This document shows positions 7,072 to 14,089 of a DNA stretch of 14,153 bases, piece after piece (position 1 is the stretch's first letter; the number at the start of each line of letters is the position of its first letter). The notes below the pieces were generated by a model. The model was not told where the DNA came from and did no database searches. It saw nothing but the letters and a program-made list of their open reading frames with translations. Location: positions 1 through 14,153 of the forward strand of contig CAMZKY010000006.1 of assembly GCA_947311455.1 (NCBI GenBank). Direction: 5' to 3'. The DNA is from an uncultured Marinosulfonomonas sp. (lineage in GTDB: Bacteria; Pseudomonadota; Alphaproteobacteria; Rhodobacterales; Rhodobacteraceae). The translations under genes were made by a program, and so were the position numbers.

Positions 7072-8261
7072 AGGGTTGTTTCCTTATCTACTGTTAAGAT
7101 GGTTTTTTCTTTTAGGGCAGCAGCACAGGGGGCCGCCGTTTTAACGCCCATTTCGGTTAGGGTTTCTTTGATCGCGATGACCACATTTTTCATTACGCGG
7201 TGATCCATTTGCCCGATGCAGCCAATGCGAAAGCTGTCGGCAACCGTTAGCTTGCCAGGGTAGATGATGAACCCCTTGGATTTCAGAATGTCATAAAACG
7301 CGCTGAATTCGAAATGCGGATCGTCAGGGCAGAAAAACGTCACGATAACGGGCGACAACCAGCGATCATTCAAAAGGGTTTCAAACCCCAATGCCTGCAT
7401 GCCCGCCACCAGTACATCACGGTTTTTTGTATAGCGCGCGCCCCGTCCGCTGACGCCGCCTTCGGCCGAATGGGCCTTTAACGCCTCGCGAAAGGCAACA
7501 ACCGTGTGGGTGGGCGGGGTAAAACGCCACTGGCCTGTGGTATTCATATATTTCCATTGTGCATGAACATCCAAAGATAGGGAATGGCTGCGGCCTTTGG
7601 CAGCCGCAAGCGCATCTTTGCGGGCAATGATAAATCCAAACCCCGGCACACCTTCGATGCATTTATTCGCTGACGATGCCAGCGCCTGAAACCGTATTTC
7701 ATTAGCCTCCAAAGGCAGCGCGCCAAAGGCGCTCATGGAATCGATCAGCAGTTCGCGCCCCTGTGCATAGACAGCTTCGGAGATTTCAGCGATTGGATTG
7801 ACGATGCCCGAGCTGGTTTCGCAATGCACCACCACAACATGGCTAATATCAGGATCATCCCGTAGCGCATTAAACACTTCTTCACCGCGTGGCGGCAAAT
7901 AATCACCTTTGTCAATTTCCACATAATCGCGGTTTATGACGGCCAGCGTCTGCGCAATCCGTTTGCCATAAGCCCCGTTAGATAGCACCAGAACCTTACC
8001 ATCACACAGCACAAATGCACCAAGCATTGCCTCGACACAAAAGGTGCCACTGCCTTGCATAGGCACGCAATCAAACAGGTTTTCCGTGTCATGTATCATA
8101 GCCAAAAGAGATTGCCGAAATTCGGAGGTAATCTCGCGAAAATCGCTATCCCAAGATCCCCAATCACGCAGCATCGTCTGCTTTACCGCATAAGATGTGG
8201 TCAACGGGCCAGGGGTTAGAAGATAAGGCTCGCCCAATTTTGGCTTAGGAAGTGCAGACAT
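7068..8261 (-). CDS. phnW: 2-aminoethylphosphonate:pyruvate aminotransferase
   Basis: PhnW moves the amino group of 2-aminoethylphosphonate to pyruvate, giving phosphonoacetaldehyde and alanine; it is a PLP enzyme of aminotransferase class V in the cytoplasm. From the ATG at 8261 the protein has 397 residues. Motifs: YLLTPGPLTTS near the start, RDWGSWD (about 32-38), QGSGTFCVEA, LVLSNGAYGKR, HCETSSG, LIDSMSAFG with the PLP-pyridine Asp (D174), and ASSANKCIEGVPGFGF with the PLP Lys (K200). The C-terminus has the FRIGCIGQM motif and then a roughly 30-residue tail. The frame also allows a TTG at 8273, but GGATGA lies close before the ATG at 8261, so I prefer that. It is first in a two-gene operon with phnX and divergent from a LysR gene; a candidate promoter lies at 8313-8341. 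Confidence 0.95.
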   Translation of the reverse strand: MSALPKPKLGEPYLLTPGPLTTSYAVKQTMLRDWGSWDSDFREITSEFRQSLLAMIHDTENLFDCVPMQGSGTFCVEAMLGAFVLCDGKVLVLSNGAYGKRIAQTLAVINRDYVEIDKGDYLPPRGEEVFNALRDDPDISHVVVVHCETSSGIVNPIAEISEAVYAQGRELLIDSMSAFGALPLEANEIRFQALASSANKCIEGVPGFGFIIARKDALAAAKGRSHSLSLDVHAQWKYMNTTGQWRFTPPTHTVVAFREALKAHSAEGGVSGRGARYTKNRDVLVAGMQALGFETLLNDRWLSPVIVTFFCPDDPHFEFSAFYDILKSKGFIIYPGKLTVADSFRIGCIGQMDHRVMKNVVIAIKETLTEMGVKTAAPCAAALKEKTILTVDKETTL

Positions 8262-8307
8262 CAAATCATCCAACTTTGCGTTACGACCAAGGCCAGATAA
8301 GCGGAGC

Positions 8308-8323
8308 TTTACATTTAAGTAAA
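8308..8323. repeat. Small inverted repeat over the phnW -10 region
   Basis: TTTAC (8308-8312) and GTAAA (8319-8323) are perfect inverted copies flanking ATTTAA. On the minus strand this places the arms on both sides of the proposed phnW -10 box, where bound protein would interfere with RNA polymerase. Short and AT-rich, so it could be chance. Confidence 0.3.
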
Positions 8324-8341
8324 ATCGTTCTTATCGTTCAA
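8313..8341 (-). promoter_or_regulatory. Candidate sigma70-type promoter of phnWX
   Basis: On the minus strand TTGAAC (8341-8336) and TTAAAT (8318-8313) are separated by exactly 17 bases. The first hexamer keeps the TTGA core and the second matches TATAAT at four of six positions. Transcription would start near 8306, about 45 bases before the phnW ATG. A dyad fitting a LysR-type operator ends 2 bases upstream of the -35 hexamer. Two weak boxes give moderate support only. Confidence 0.45.
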
Positions 8342-8342
8342 T

Positions 8343-8361
8343 CTATCAATTTTACCGATAG
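8343..8361. promoter_or_regulatory. Candidate LysR-type operator dyad (T-N11-A class)
   Basis: CTATC (8343-8347) and GATAG (8357-8361) are perfect inverted copies with a 9-base spacer; the core reads TATC-N9-GATA, which fits the T-N11-A rule for LysR-family sites. It sits next to the -35 box proposed for phnW and ends 8 bases before the lysR ATG, with its right arm running into the AGG ribosome-binding site of lysR (8360-8362). One bound regulator could thus activate phnWX and repress its own gene, a common LysR arrangement. The neighbouring direct repeat ATCGTTC (8324-8330, 8333-8339) might be part of the same site. Confidence 0.5.
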
Positions 8362-8369
8362 GTTATCCA

Positions 8370-9236
8370 ATGCGACACGTTCAACTCAAAGCTTTTCATG
8401 CGGTTGCGGTGCATGGAGGGTTTTCCCGTGCAGCCGATGCTTTGTATTTAACCCAACCGGCGATTTCGGATCAGGTGCGCAAGCTTGAAAGCGAGTATGA
8501 CACCCGTCTTTTCAATCGCACCAAACGGAATGTAACGCTTACATCAGAGGGTGAAAAACTATTCAAAATTACATCACGGCTGTTCGAAATCGAAAATCAG
8601 GCACATGATTTACTGTCGTCGCAAAAGAAATTGCGCACAGGCACGTTGCGCCTGCATGTGGATTCAGCCATCCATGTTTTGGGTGTTTTGGCGCAATTCC
8701 GCAAAAAATTTCCCCGGGTTAAAATCCAGATTGAAACCGGAAACACCAATCAGGTTATTGATGCCCTTCAAGATTACCGCGCCGATATCGGGGTTTTGGG
8801 ATCTGTGCCCACGTCATCAAACATGGATGTCGTGCAGCTGAACGAAAGCCCGATTGTGGCCTTTACATCGGCGGATGGGCCTTTGCACAAACGGCGCGCG
8901 GCCACCTTACAAGAATTGGCCAAACACCCGCTTGTTTGCCGTGAAGCCGGATCAAAAACACGGCAAAAACTAATCGAATCCGCAGCGGCAACGGGCATCG
9001 CTTTCATCCCCTCGATCGTGGCCCAAGGCCGAGAGGCCGTGGCCGAAATTGTGGCCGCCGGGGTGGGGATTGGCTTTGTTTCCGAAAAAGAATTTACCAA
9101 CGATCCGCGGTTTAAAAAGATCAACATCACATCCCCCCGCATCCTAATGAGCGAATCCGTGGCAAGCCTGTCTGAGCGACGCGAAAATCTGTTGATCAAA
9201 ACGTTTATGACACTGGTTAAAACCTACCCTTTTTAG
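8370..9236 (+). CDS. LysR-family regulator, probable control of phnWX
   Basis: The 288-residue protein is a typical LysR-type regulator: a winged helix-turn-helix in residues 1-60 (LKAFHAVAVHGGFSRAADAL, then TQPAISDQVRKLE, then LFNRTKRNVTLTSEG), a linker helix to about residue 90, and a two-lobed periplasmic-binding-like effector domain beginning GTLRLHVDSA. The recognition helix lies around T27-E40. Its gene is divergent from phnW across 108 bp and PiT follows it, so the most economical reading is that it senses 2-aminoethylphosphonate or a breakdown product and activates phnWX, as LysR genes beside phnW do in other marine bacteria. That function is inferred from position. The ribosome site is a short AGG at 8360-8362, 7 bases from the ATG and inside the candidate operator. 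Confidence 0.9.
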   Translation: MRHVQLKAFHAVAVHGGFSRAADALYLTQPAISDQVRKLESEYDTRLFNRTKRNVTLTSEGEKLFKITSRLFEIENQAHDLLSSQKKLRTGTLRLHVDSAIHVLGVLAQFRKKFPRVKIQIETGNTNQVIDALQDYRADIGVLGSVPTSSNMDVVQLNESPIVAFTSADGPLHKRRAATLQELAKHPLVCREAGSKTRQKLIESAAATGIAFIPSIVAQGREAVAEIVAAGVGIGFVSEKEFTNDPRFKKINITSPRILMSESVASLSERRENLLIKTFMTLVKTYPF

Positions 9237-9239
9237 GGT
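9226..9239 (+). terminator. Small hairpin at the end of the lysR gene (weak)
   Basis: ACCCT (9226-9230) and AGGGT (9235-9239) form a 5-bp stem around TTTT, and the TAG stop at 9234-9236 lies within it. No T run follows, so efficient termination is doubtful and transcription may continue into the PiT gene 69 bases further on. Confidence 0.25.
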
Positions 9240-9308
9240 CATAAAACTGTTACATACCACAATTACTTGTAGACCGAGATTCACAAAGCACCTCATGGGG
9301 AAAATCAG

Positions 9309-10877
9309 ATGGATAAATTCGGCGTGAAAAACCAGTTCTTTTCGACACGATATACTGTGCCGGATATTGCCAGGCTGGGCACGGCTGTTTTGTTTATCAT
9401 CATCATCGGCATTTTGATTGCCTCCCGCGCGGATGGAATTGCCAACAGTAATATGTTGATCATTGCCGCGATGATTGGCGGGTATATGGCAATGAATATC
9501 GGTGCAAATGACGTGGCAAATAATGTTGGCCCCGCCGTTGGATCGCGCGCATTAACATTAACCGGCGCAATTTTAATCGCCGTTGTATTCGAGGCCGGTG
9601 GCGCGCTAATCGCTGGTGGCGATGTTGTCAGCACGATCAAAAAGGGCATCATTGATCCGGCCATGATCCCCGATAGCAATGTGTTTATCTGGGTGATGAT
9701 GGCGGCTTTGTTGGCCGCCGCGATTTGGCTAAATATAGCCACAGCGATTGGCGCACCGGTTTCAACCACCCATTCCATCGTTGGCGGGGTGCTTGGCGCG
9801 GGCATTGCCGCTGCTGGATGGGACATTGTGAATTGGGCAACGATGGGGAAAATTGCCGCCAGCTGGGTGATCTCTCCGGCGTTGGGCGGCATTATTGCGG
9901 CGTTTTTTCTATATGTGATCAAACGCGGCATCGTTTATAAATCTGATCAAATGCTGGCGGCAAAACGCGTTGTGCCGATTATGGTTAGCCTGATGATTTG
10001 GGCGTTTTCGGTTTACATCATCCTGAAGGGTTTCAAGAAACTGTGGAAAGTTGATTTTCCGAGCGCTGGTTTGATTGGGTTCGGGATTGCTGTTGTGGCA
10101 TATATTATCCTCAAACCTATCGTCTCCGGCGTAGCCGACAAGTTGAAAAACTCGCGCGAAGGGGTGAACCAGATGTTCACTATTCCGCTGATCTTTTCGG
10201 CCGCGTTGCTGAGCTTTGCCCATGGTGCAAATGATGTGGCCAATGCGGTTGGGCCATTGGCTGCAATCAACGATTCAATCATGAATGGCGGTGTCGCAAG
10301 CAAAGCCTCGATCCCGTTTTGGGTGATGTTGATCGGGGCTGTGGGCATTGCCATCGGACTTGCCCTTTATGGGCCGAAACTGATTAAAACCGTTGGATCG
10401 GAAATTACCGAACTGGACAAAATGCGCGCCTTTTGTGTGGCCATGGCCGCGGCGCTGACAGTGATCCTTGCCTCGCAGCTGGGCCTGCCTGTTAGCTCCA
10501 CGCATATTGCAGTTGGCGGGATTTTCGGTGTTGGATTTTTGCGCGAATACCTTGCCGCTCGGCGTAGCAGGCGACTGCTGATGATCCGCGAACAATATGA
10601 AAACCATCCCCCCGAAGTGCTAGAAAAGGTCATGGCCGCCTACGAGGCCGCAGACTTCAAAGGCAAAGGAAAATTGATTGCCGATCTAAAAGCCGAACAA
10701 GGCCCCGAATTGATCAAGGCTGATCGCAAGGGCCTAAAGAAAGCGTACCGTGAGGAATTAGTGCAGCGCGCCATGTTACTGAAAATCGCAGCTGCATGGG
10801 TGACAACTGTGCCTTTGGCAGGTGTGTTGGCAGCGCTGCTATATTTTCTAATTCGCGGTATTATGGTGCCGTATTAG
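9309..10877 (+). CDS. pit: PiT-family inorganic phosphate transporter
   Basis: This 522-residue inner-membrane protein belongs to the PiT family (Pfam PHO4), low-affinity carriers of phosphate or metal-phosphate driven by H+ or Na+. The family's internal duplication is plain: the signature GANDVANNVGP at 65-75 and GANDVANAVGP at 306-316, each followed by a paired motif, GAPVSTTHSIVGG at 148-160 and GLPVSSTHIAVGG at 392-404. About ten or more hydrophobic segments are seen, beginning at 22-38. A charged stretch at about 412-485 (rich in R, K, E), containing EQYENHPPEVLEKVM, divides the last two membrane segments and would face the cytoplasm. GGGGA lies 7 bases before the ATG at 9309. It follows the LysR gene of the AEP module by 72 bases on the same strand. 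It could import phosphate, or release the phosphate made in excess by PhnX; direction cannot be read from sequence. Confidence 0.93.
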   Translation: MDKFGVKNQFFSTRYTVPDIARLGTAVLFIIIIGILIASRADGIANSNMLIIAAMIGGYMAMNIGANDVANNVGPAVGSRALTLTGAILIAVVFEAGGALIAGGDVVSTIKKGIIDPAMIPDSNVFIWVMMAALLAAAIWLNIATAIGAPVSTTHSIVGGVLGAGIAAAGWDIVNWATMGKIAASWVISPALGGIIAAFFLYVIKRGIVYKSDQMLAAKRVVPIMVSLMIWAFSVYIILKGFKKLWKVDFPSAGLIGFGIAVVAYIILKPIVSGVADKLKNSREGVNQMFTIPLIFSAALLSFAHGANDVANAVGPLAAINDSIMNGGVASKASIPFWVMLIGAVGIAIGLALYGPKLIKTVGSEITELDKMRAFCVAMAAALTVILASQLGLPVSSTHIAVGGIFGVGFLREYLAARRSRRLLMIREQYENHPPEVLEKVMAAYEAADFKGKGKLIADLKAEQGPELIKADRKGLKKAYREELVQRAMLLKIAAAWVTTVPLAGVLAALLYFLIRGIMVPY

Positions 10878-10901
10878 GCACGGGAAATAACCCGCGGTGC
10901 C
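10877..10901. terminator. Bulged hairpin between convergent pit and the small minus-strand gene (weak)
   Basis: GGCACGGG (10877-10884) pairs with CCC...GTGCC (10891-10901) with a 3-base bulge (10894-10896) and an AAATAA loop. It covers the last base of the pit stop and most of the 35-base gap between the two convergent stops. There is no T run, so it may be only a weak two-way stop. Confidence 0.3.
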
Positions 10902-10912
10902 AGAGCGTAGAC

Positions 10913-11257
10913 CTAGCGCGCCAGCAGCGCAATCGGTGCATTCACATCGCGGACAAAATCCAGTGGTGCCTTATCTTTGGCGGCGGTGCTGCGTTTGAAT
11001 TCATAGATCATCTGGCCGTTTTCCTCTTCTGAGGCAACAACCAGACATTGATACAAATGCCGCCCGCCATCATATAAATCAACCAGCCCACGCAGCTGCG
11101 GCGCGTTGTCGATATCAAGCGAAAAACCCGTATCCCAATACCGCAGCACCGGAAAAATATTGTCATCCGTATGCACACGCAGACGGCTTTGTTTACGCAA
11201 ACTTTGTTTGCGCGCCTTTTCCAGCCCTGCCTGAACTTCTTTAGGTAAAAATTGCAT
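10913..11257 (-). CDS. Small conserved-looking hypothetical protein
   Basis: From the ATG at 11257 this encodes 114 residues; an in-frame GTG at 11263 is possible, but AGGA is 8 bases from the ATG and only 2 from the GTG. The N-terminus is basic and helical (EVQAGLEKARKQSLRKQSRLRV), followed by an apparent beta-rich domain (FPVLRYWDTGFSLD, LRGLVDLYDGGRHLYQCLVV, MIYEFKR) and a C-terminal tail with PLDF and PIALLAR. It has no signal peptide, membrane segment or catalytic motif that I recognise, and resembles unnamed proteins I associate with Rhodobacterales. The short beta-domain after a basic helix slightly recalls small ligand- or RNA-binding domains, but I cannot assign one. It lies 86 bases after cobM on the same strand and may be co-transcribed with it. 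Confidence 0.75.
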   Translation of the reverse strand: MQFLPKEVQAGLEKARKQSLRKQSRLRVHTDDNIFPVLRYWDTGFSLDIDNAPQLRGLVDLYDGGRHLYQCLVVASEEENGQMIYEFKRSTAAKDKAPLDFVRDVNAPIALLAR

Positions 11258-11343
11258 TTGCACGATCCTGATCTATTCTGACCGCACATTGGCAGGTCAA
11301 GAATGAAAATCAAGTTAAGATTTGATGACAGTTTGTTGCAGAT

Positions 11344-12135
11344 CTAGGTATTGTGGTCTTCTACCAGATCAACACCTACTACTGGTCGTAGCACGTGCGG
11401 TTTATCCGGATCATATAGCGCACTGTCGTTAAAATCACGCACTTCACCCAAGGCAGGGCCAACCATAATCAAGGCGGTGCGGGTGATTTTTTCTTTGCGC
11501 ACTTTTTTGCGGATATCGGCCAAAGTGCCGCGAATAATCATCTCGTCCGGCCAGCCTATGCGGTAGGCCACCACCACGGGGCAATCAGCACCGTAATACG
11601 GCACCAACACGCGTTCGATTTCGCGCATATTACGAATGCCAAGATGGATTGCCAGCGTCGCACGGCTGCGGGCAAAATTTTCAAGGGTTTCGTGTTCGGG
11701 CATGGAGGTAGACTGCATCGACACACGAGTTAGAATGATGGATTGCGCGATTTCCGGAATGGTAAGTTCCTGCCCGATTGCGGCAGCAGCAGCCGCATAT
11801 GTGGGCACGCCGGGGATAATTTCATAATCGATATCATCCGCCCGCAAGCGCCGGATCTGCTCGGCAATTGCGCCGTAAAGTGATGGATCACCCGAATGCA
11901 CCCGCGCCACGTTTTCACCGCGTTTATGGGCGGCGACGATTTCAGCATGGGTATCATCAAGCGTCATACCGGCGGTGTCTTTTACAATCGCACCATCGGG
12001 CGCACCGGCGACCACCTGTTCCGGCACCAATGAGCCGGCAAACAAACATACAGGACACCGGGAAATCAATCGCTGCGCTTTTAAGGTTAATAATTCAGGA
12101 TCGCCTGGCCCTGCGCCGATAAAATATACTGTCAT
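11344..12135 (-). CDS. cobM: Precorrin-4 C11-methyltransferase
   Basis: CobM uses S-adenosylmethionine to methylate C11 of precorrin-4, giving precorrin-5, in cytoplasmic corrin ring synthesis. The 263-residue protein is a class III (tetrapyrrole) methylase: N-terminal VYFIGAGPGDPELLTLKA (residues 3-20), CLFAGSLVP, the VARVHSGDPSLYGAI loop near 77-91, YEIIPGVPTYAAAAA near 103-117, ILTRVSMQSTSMPEHE, and YRIGWPDEMIIRGTL near 192-206. The CFAGSL-type stretch and the GDPSLYG loop are typical of CobM/CbiF rather than other paralogues. A roughly 20-residue tail after LRPVVGVD is not part of the core. The ATG at 12135 has only a purine-rich GAAGAAAA before it. It follows the CbiG-CobJ fusion on the same strand after a 148-base gap, so it is likely in the same pathway cluster but perhaps with its own promoter. 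Confidence 0.93.
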   Translation of the reverse strand: MTVYFIGAGPGDPELLTLKAQRLISRCPVCLFAGSLVPEQVVAGAPDGAIVKDTAGMTLDDTHAEIVAAHKRGENVARVHSGDPSLYGAIAEQIRRLRADDIDYEIIPGVPTYAAAAAAIGQELTIPEIAQSIILTRVSMQSTSMPEHETLENFARSRATLAIHLGIRNMREIERVLVPYYGADCPVVVAYRIGWPDEMIIRGTLADIRKKVRKEKITRTALIMVGPALGEVRDFNDSALYDPDKPHVLRPVVGVDLVEDHNT

Positions 12136-12283
12136 TTTTCTTCTTTCTTATTCCGATTTCAACGGCCAATTTTGGCAGGTATTTTGCGATTTACTATACA
12201 TCTGAATAGAGACACTAAACTATTTTAGTAGTTTATTTCACCCGCATCTTTGTAAGGCTGAGATGCGCAAATTTTCCCGTGAA
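12136..12283. other. 148-bp structured AT-rich gap between cobJ and cobM
   Basis: The gap holds several inverted repeats: GCCAA-TT-TTGGC (12165-12176); ACTAAA-CTAT-TTTAGT (12214-12229), which overlaps the alternative pairing AAACTA/TAGTTT (12217-12222 with 12229-12234); and CGCATCT-N11-AGATGCG (12243-12267). On the minus strand the last one follows the CobJ stop by 16 bases and may end that message. A minus-strand TATAGT (12198-12193) resembles a -10 box for cobM but has no clear -35. No B12-box (GCCACTG-type) or other cobalamin riboswitch core is seen. Confidence 0.45.
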
Positions 12284-14089
12284 TTAGCCCGCCAAATCCC
12301 CGTCTATTTTTCGTGCATAGCCACGCGGCGTAAACATGCGCGGGCCCTCGCCCAATTGCGCCAAACGTGAATGGCTGGAACCCACCAAAACCACCGTCAG
12401 CATGTCCACTTCGTCCACCTGCAAATCCGACAAATTACGATAGCGAATATGCTCCTCGGGCCGCCCCAAGGAACTGGCCAGCATCACCGGCGTATCGGCA
12501 GGACGATGTTCTAACAAAATATCCCGCGCCTCGGCCAATAGCGTGCGGCGGCGCTTGGAGACGGGGTTGTAGAACGCAATCACAAAATCCCCCTCGGCGG
12601 CAGCGTTCAGCCGTTTGATAATATCCTCACGCGGGGTCAAAAGATCACTTAACGAAATCGCACAAAAATCATGGCCCAGCGGCGCACCCGCTCGCGCAGC
12701 TGCCCCTTGCAACGCCGAAACCCCGGGTGTGGAAACCACCTCGACCCGCCGCGCAGCATCACTAACGCCAAATGCATCCGGCCCGCGATCCAACAGCTCA
12801 AACACCAGCGCACCCATCGCATAAATCCCCGCATCACCGGAACAGATCAGCGCCACGTTTTTGCCTTTGCCTGCTTGTTCCAATGCGAAACGGCAGCGAT
12901 CTTCTTCGCCCCCCAGCGGGAAATCCGAACGGGTTTTGCCAGCGGCCAAAGGCCCCAGCAAATCGATATACAACCCGTATCCAACCAGCTCTTCGGCCTC
13001 TGCAATCAACGCCGAAGCTTCGGGGGTGCGCCATGAATGTTGGCCCGGCCCGATCCCGATGATCGACAGTTTCCCACGCGCACGGCCACGTATTTCTGTA
13101 ATAGGAGACCAAGCTCGCGCCACCGCACACGTGCAATTTGCGGTCTTTTGTTTTTCCACTACCAGCGTGGCCTCCCCCCCCGCTGCAGACAATGCAGCCG
13201 CCTCGGAACCGCCGTGGCAGCCAACTTCGGCAAACACCACATCCGACGGATTGGCCAAACGGGCAGATTCACTCTCTAATTCAGCGGAATTAAACAATCG
13301 AAACGGTACATTCAAACGCCGCGCAATCGCAATAATCGCAGGCTCATCCGCCTTTAAATCCAGCGAATTCACCGAGGCAATCGCCCCTTGCGCTATCCCC
13401 GCATCGGTAAGTGATTTTTCAACCAGCGCCCACATTTCATCCGCATCCGCCCCGCGCGAACATCCAAGCCCAAGCGCAAAGCGTTGCGGATGGTAAACCA
13501 GCCGTACGTCGCTACCCTCTTTCGGGGTATCAGTCACACAGATTTCCACGGTGCCATTTTCATCAGCCGGAATATCAAACAGACTTTCACCCGTAATCCG
13601 GACACCGGCCCCACCCAACATTTCGGCCATCACCGATTTAGCACTTTCAGGGTTGGCCAACCGATATCCCGCGGGCGGCTCATCCAGCGCAAACCCAAGC
13701 GCAATATCCCCCGCTGTGGTAATCGCAGCCTTACCATTGATCGCCTCGGCAATCTGTTTGGCCAAACGGTTTGCACCACGATGTCCACCCAGCAGTGGCA
13801 TGATAAATTCGCCGTCATCCGACACCACAACAACAGGCGGTTCCACCCGTTTATCGGCCAGCACAGGCGCAACCGCACGGATCAAAATCCCTGCCGCACA
13901 CACCCCGATAATCGGCGTGCCACTAGCGAACAATGCGCGGGTATACTCAAGCGCGTTGGGGAAATAGGCATCGGCCACATCCACACGCCCTTCACGCCCA
14001 TGCACTTGTGCACCCAACATCTTGGCGATTTTACGCGCCACCACCTCGCCCGAGCGGGACAGGCACAATACAACAGGTTTCAAAGCCAC
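12284..14089 (-). CDS. cobJ: CbiG-CobJ fusion: cobalt-precorrin-5A hydrolase-like + precorrin-3B C17-methyltransferase
   Basis: The 601-residue product joins two corrin-pathway proteins. Residues 1-130 match the CbiG N-terminal domain (GVCAAGILIRAVAPVLADKR, PVVVVSDDGEFIMPLLGGHRGANRLA at about 85-110). Residues 203-328 match the CbiG C-terminal/CobE domain (ALGLGCSRGA, VEKSL, SLDLKADEP, FAEVGCHGGSEAAAL). After a basic linker, residues 340-595 are CobJ/CbiH, the class III methylase that methylates C17 of precorrin-3B with ring contraction (LSIIGIGPG, YIDLLGPLAAGK, ALICSGDAGIYAMGALVFE, VSTPGVSALQGAAARAGAPLGHDFC, FVIAFYNPVSKRR). In the aerobic route CobJ acts alone; CbiG opens the delta-lactone in the anaerobic route. 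The start is GTG at 14089 with AGGGGG 7 bases upstream. It overlaps the upstream gene by 10 nt, so they are one operon. Confidence 0.93.
   Translation of the reverse strand: MALKPVVLCLSRSGEVVARKIAKMLGAQVHGREGRVDVADAYFPNALEYTRALFASGTPIIGVCAAGILIRAVAPVLADKRVEPPVVVVSDDGEFIMPLLGGHRGANRLAKQIAEAINGKAAITTAGDIALGFALDEPPAGYRLANPESAKSVMAEMLGGAGVRITGESLFDIPADENGTVEICVTDTPKEGSDVRLVYHPQRFALGLGCSRGADADEMWALVEKSLTDAGIAQGAIASVNSLDLKADEPAIIAIARRLNVPFRLFNSAELESESARLANPSDVVFAEVGCHGGSEAAALSAAGGEATLVVEKQKTANCTCAVARAWSPITEIRGRARGKLSIIGIGPGQHSWRTPEASALIAEAEELVGYGLYIDLLGPLAAGKTRSDFPLGGEEDRCRFALEQAGKGKNVALICSGDAGIYAMGALVFELLDRGPDAFGVSDAARRVEVVSTPGVSALQGAAARAGAPLGHDFCAISLSDLLTPREDIIKRLNAAAEGDFVIAFYNPVSKRRRTLLAEARDILLEHRPADTPVMLASSLGRPEEHIRYRNLSDLQVDEVDMLTVVLVGSSHSRLAQLGEGPRMFTPRGYARKIDGDLAG

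Noticed and set aside
9305..9931. Minus-strand frame (208 codons) opposite the PiT gene
   Set aside because: Its low-complexity Ala/Ile/Pro/Met-rich sequence mirrors codons of hydrophobic PiT segments; it is a shadow.
11272..11300. TTGACC-17-AATAGA on the minus strand as a promoter for the 114-residue gene
   Set aside because: The -35 is good but the -10 matches only three of six positions, and the implied start of transcription would leave almost no leader before the ATG.
12136..12283. Cobalamin riboswitch before cobM
   Set aside because: The gap is shorter than usual for this class and no B12-box core is found on either strand; the inverted repeats do not match the known fold.
12861..13496. 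Plus-strand frame (211 codons) opposite the CbiG-CobJ fusion
   Set aside because: Antisense to well-conserved CbiG and CobJ motifs; Ser/Pro/Ala-rich with no recognisable domain.
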